From the NCBI GenBank assembly GCA_018697195.1, contig JAGMWU010000035.1:1426001-1490000 (forward strand): a stretch of DNA of 64,000 nt. Reading direction: 5' to 3'. Shown piece by piece: positions 63,003 through 64,000 of the stretch. This DNA is from Certhia americana. Lineage: Eukaryota > Chordata > Aves > Passeriformes > Certhiidae. Below the pieces are notes generated by a model. It saw only the letters and a list, made by a program, of their open reading frames with translations, had not been told where the DNA came from and made no database searches. The translations under genes and the position numbers were made by a program. The first letter of the stretch is position 1. Every line of letters begins with the position of its first letter.

Positions 63003-64000
63003 CTGTGGATATGTAATACTCTGTGGGCGGCTGATCACAAATGGGGTCTCCAGGTGCTCCTTCAAAAGAGAAATAAGAATATTAACTCAAACACAGTCAT
63101 CACCTTCTTCTGTCCATCGTATGTGCTGGGCCTTTTTAGAATTTGGATGCAAGTTTTGTTGTTCTTAAAAAGCCAGCAAACTTCTGTGCGTTTCTTTTTT
63201 ATTTGAAAGTTGTTTCAGAAGAGGATTTTGTCAAAATGCATGTTTCTGAAAGAGTTCATGAGTGTAAGGATATTTTAAAGGCAAAAAATACTTGAACACC
63301 CCAGGTCCTGAACTGATAATGGTGTGTACTAATGCACTCAGAACTCATGAAATTGTTTGTAAAATTAAGCATGATACAGCTTTAAGAGAACATAAATTCT
63401 GGAAATCTGTTAGACTGTCTGGGCATGATGCAGAAAACCATAAAAATCAGACCTCTTTAGATTAACTTACCTCACTCATCAGTGTCTGAATATTATAAGG
63501 CTTTTCCAAGTAAAATACCCATGTTCTCATTGTTGAGATCAGTTGACACAAACTGAGTAACTTAAGTTTAACTAAATCACAACCCTTGATTTTCATGCAT
63601 TTTCAGGGAACGTCCTCAGTGGCATTATTTGCTTTCTGCAGGTTTATAGTGGATTATTTAAATGGTATTCTACTTAGGAGAGGATCAAATGAAATTCAGC
63701 TTAATGAGAATAAATTTTGCTCTTTACTTCTGCTTGTATTAAAAAACACAAACCTGCACGTGTACTCAAAGTACTAGTAGAATTTTCATGTTTTATATTT
63801 TTGATGAACTGGAAGAAAATAGAAGAAGATAGTGGGAAAAAAGCCCTGCAACAAGAAAGGTGATAGAAAGCATCACGTACCTGCTATAACATCACCTGTT
63901 TAATCAATTCATGACTGTATTACACTCTGCCATCATGTCAGCTCCCAGAAAAACACCATCATATTGACAAAGGCAGAGATTCACACTATTTCTCAGACAA
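63003..64000. other. Unannotated AT-rich DNA
   Basis: I see no gene, repeat or RNA in the final kilobase. Short open frames show no known motif. Confidence 0.5.

Noticed and set aside
1..64000. CRISPR arrays, bacterial operons, phage or other prokaryotic systems
   Set aside because: The sequence is vertebrate noncoding DNA with CR1 and ERV elements; no regular spacer arrays or dense coding exist on either strand.

Overview
The window looks like noncoding DNA from a bird, most likely a passerine. The evidence is two CR1 LINE copies with the avian-type 3' end (motif close to ATTCTATGATTCT), two solo endogenous-retrovirus LTRs whose ends resemble families common in songbirds, AT-rich sequence with few CpGs, and very low repeat density. 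The species assignment is inference: no coding gene is available to confirm it.

No protein-coding gene, exon of a recognisable protein, rRNA or tRNA could be supported. The open frames present are short and do not resemble any family I know. The longest (227 codons, 2722-3405 +) lies inside a GC-rich LTR. I read the window as part of a gene desert or a very long intron.

Layout. Positions 1-1604 are unannotated. Positions 1605-3622 hold a nested insertion: a 5'-truncated CR1 (plus strand) split by a solo LTR of about 1.48 kb (minus strand), with a near-matching 5-bp target duplication. A second solo LTR (minus strand, 549 bp, imperfect 5-bp duplication) lies at 6157-6705. Positions 6706-50509 are mostly unique AT-rich DNA with simple repeats, short tandem duplications, several perfect hairpins (20410-20439, 28083-28116, 36622-36650), one weak exon-like segment near 13.9-14.2 kb, a G-quadruplex motif at 48.8 kb, and weak fossils of MIR-type SINEs. 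A second CR1 fragment lies at 50510-50803. Positions 50804-64000 are again mostly unique, with A/T tracts, a compound CA/TA/TATG microsatellite near 58.8 kb and two old repeat fossils near 62.8-63.0 kb.

There is no operon or pathway to reconstruct. The best-supported content is transposon history. The most checkable open questions are whether the perfect hairpins are small-RNA precursors or simple palindromes, whether the exon-like segment is transcribed, and whether repeat-free AT-rich blocks are conserved noncoding elements.
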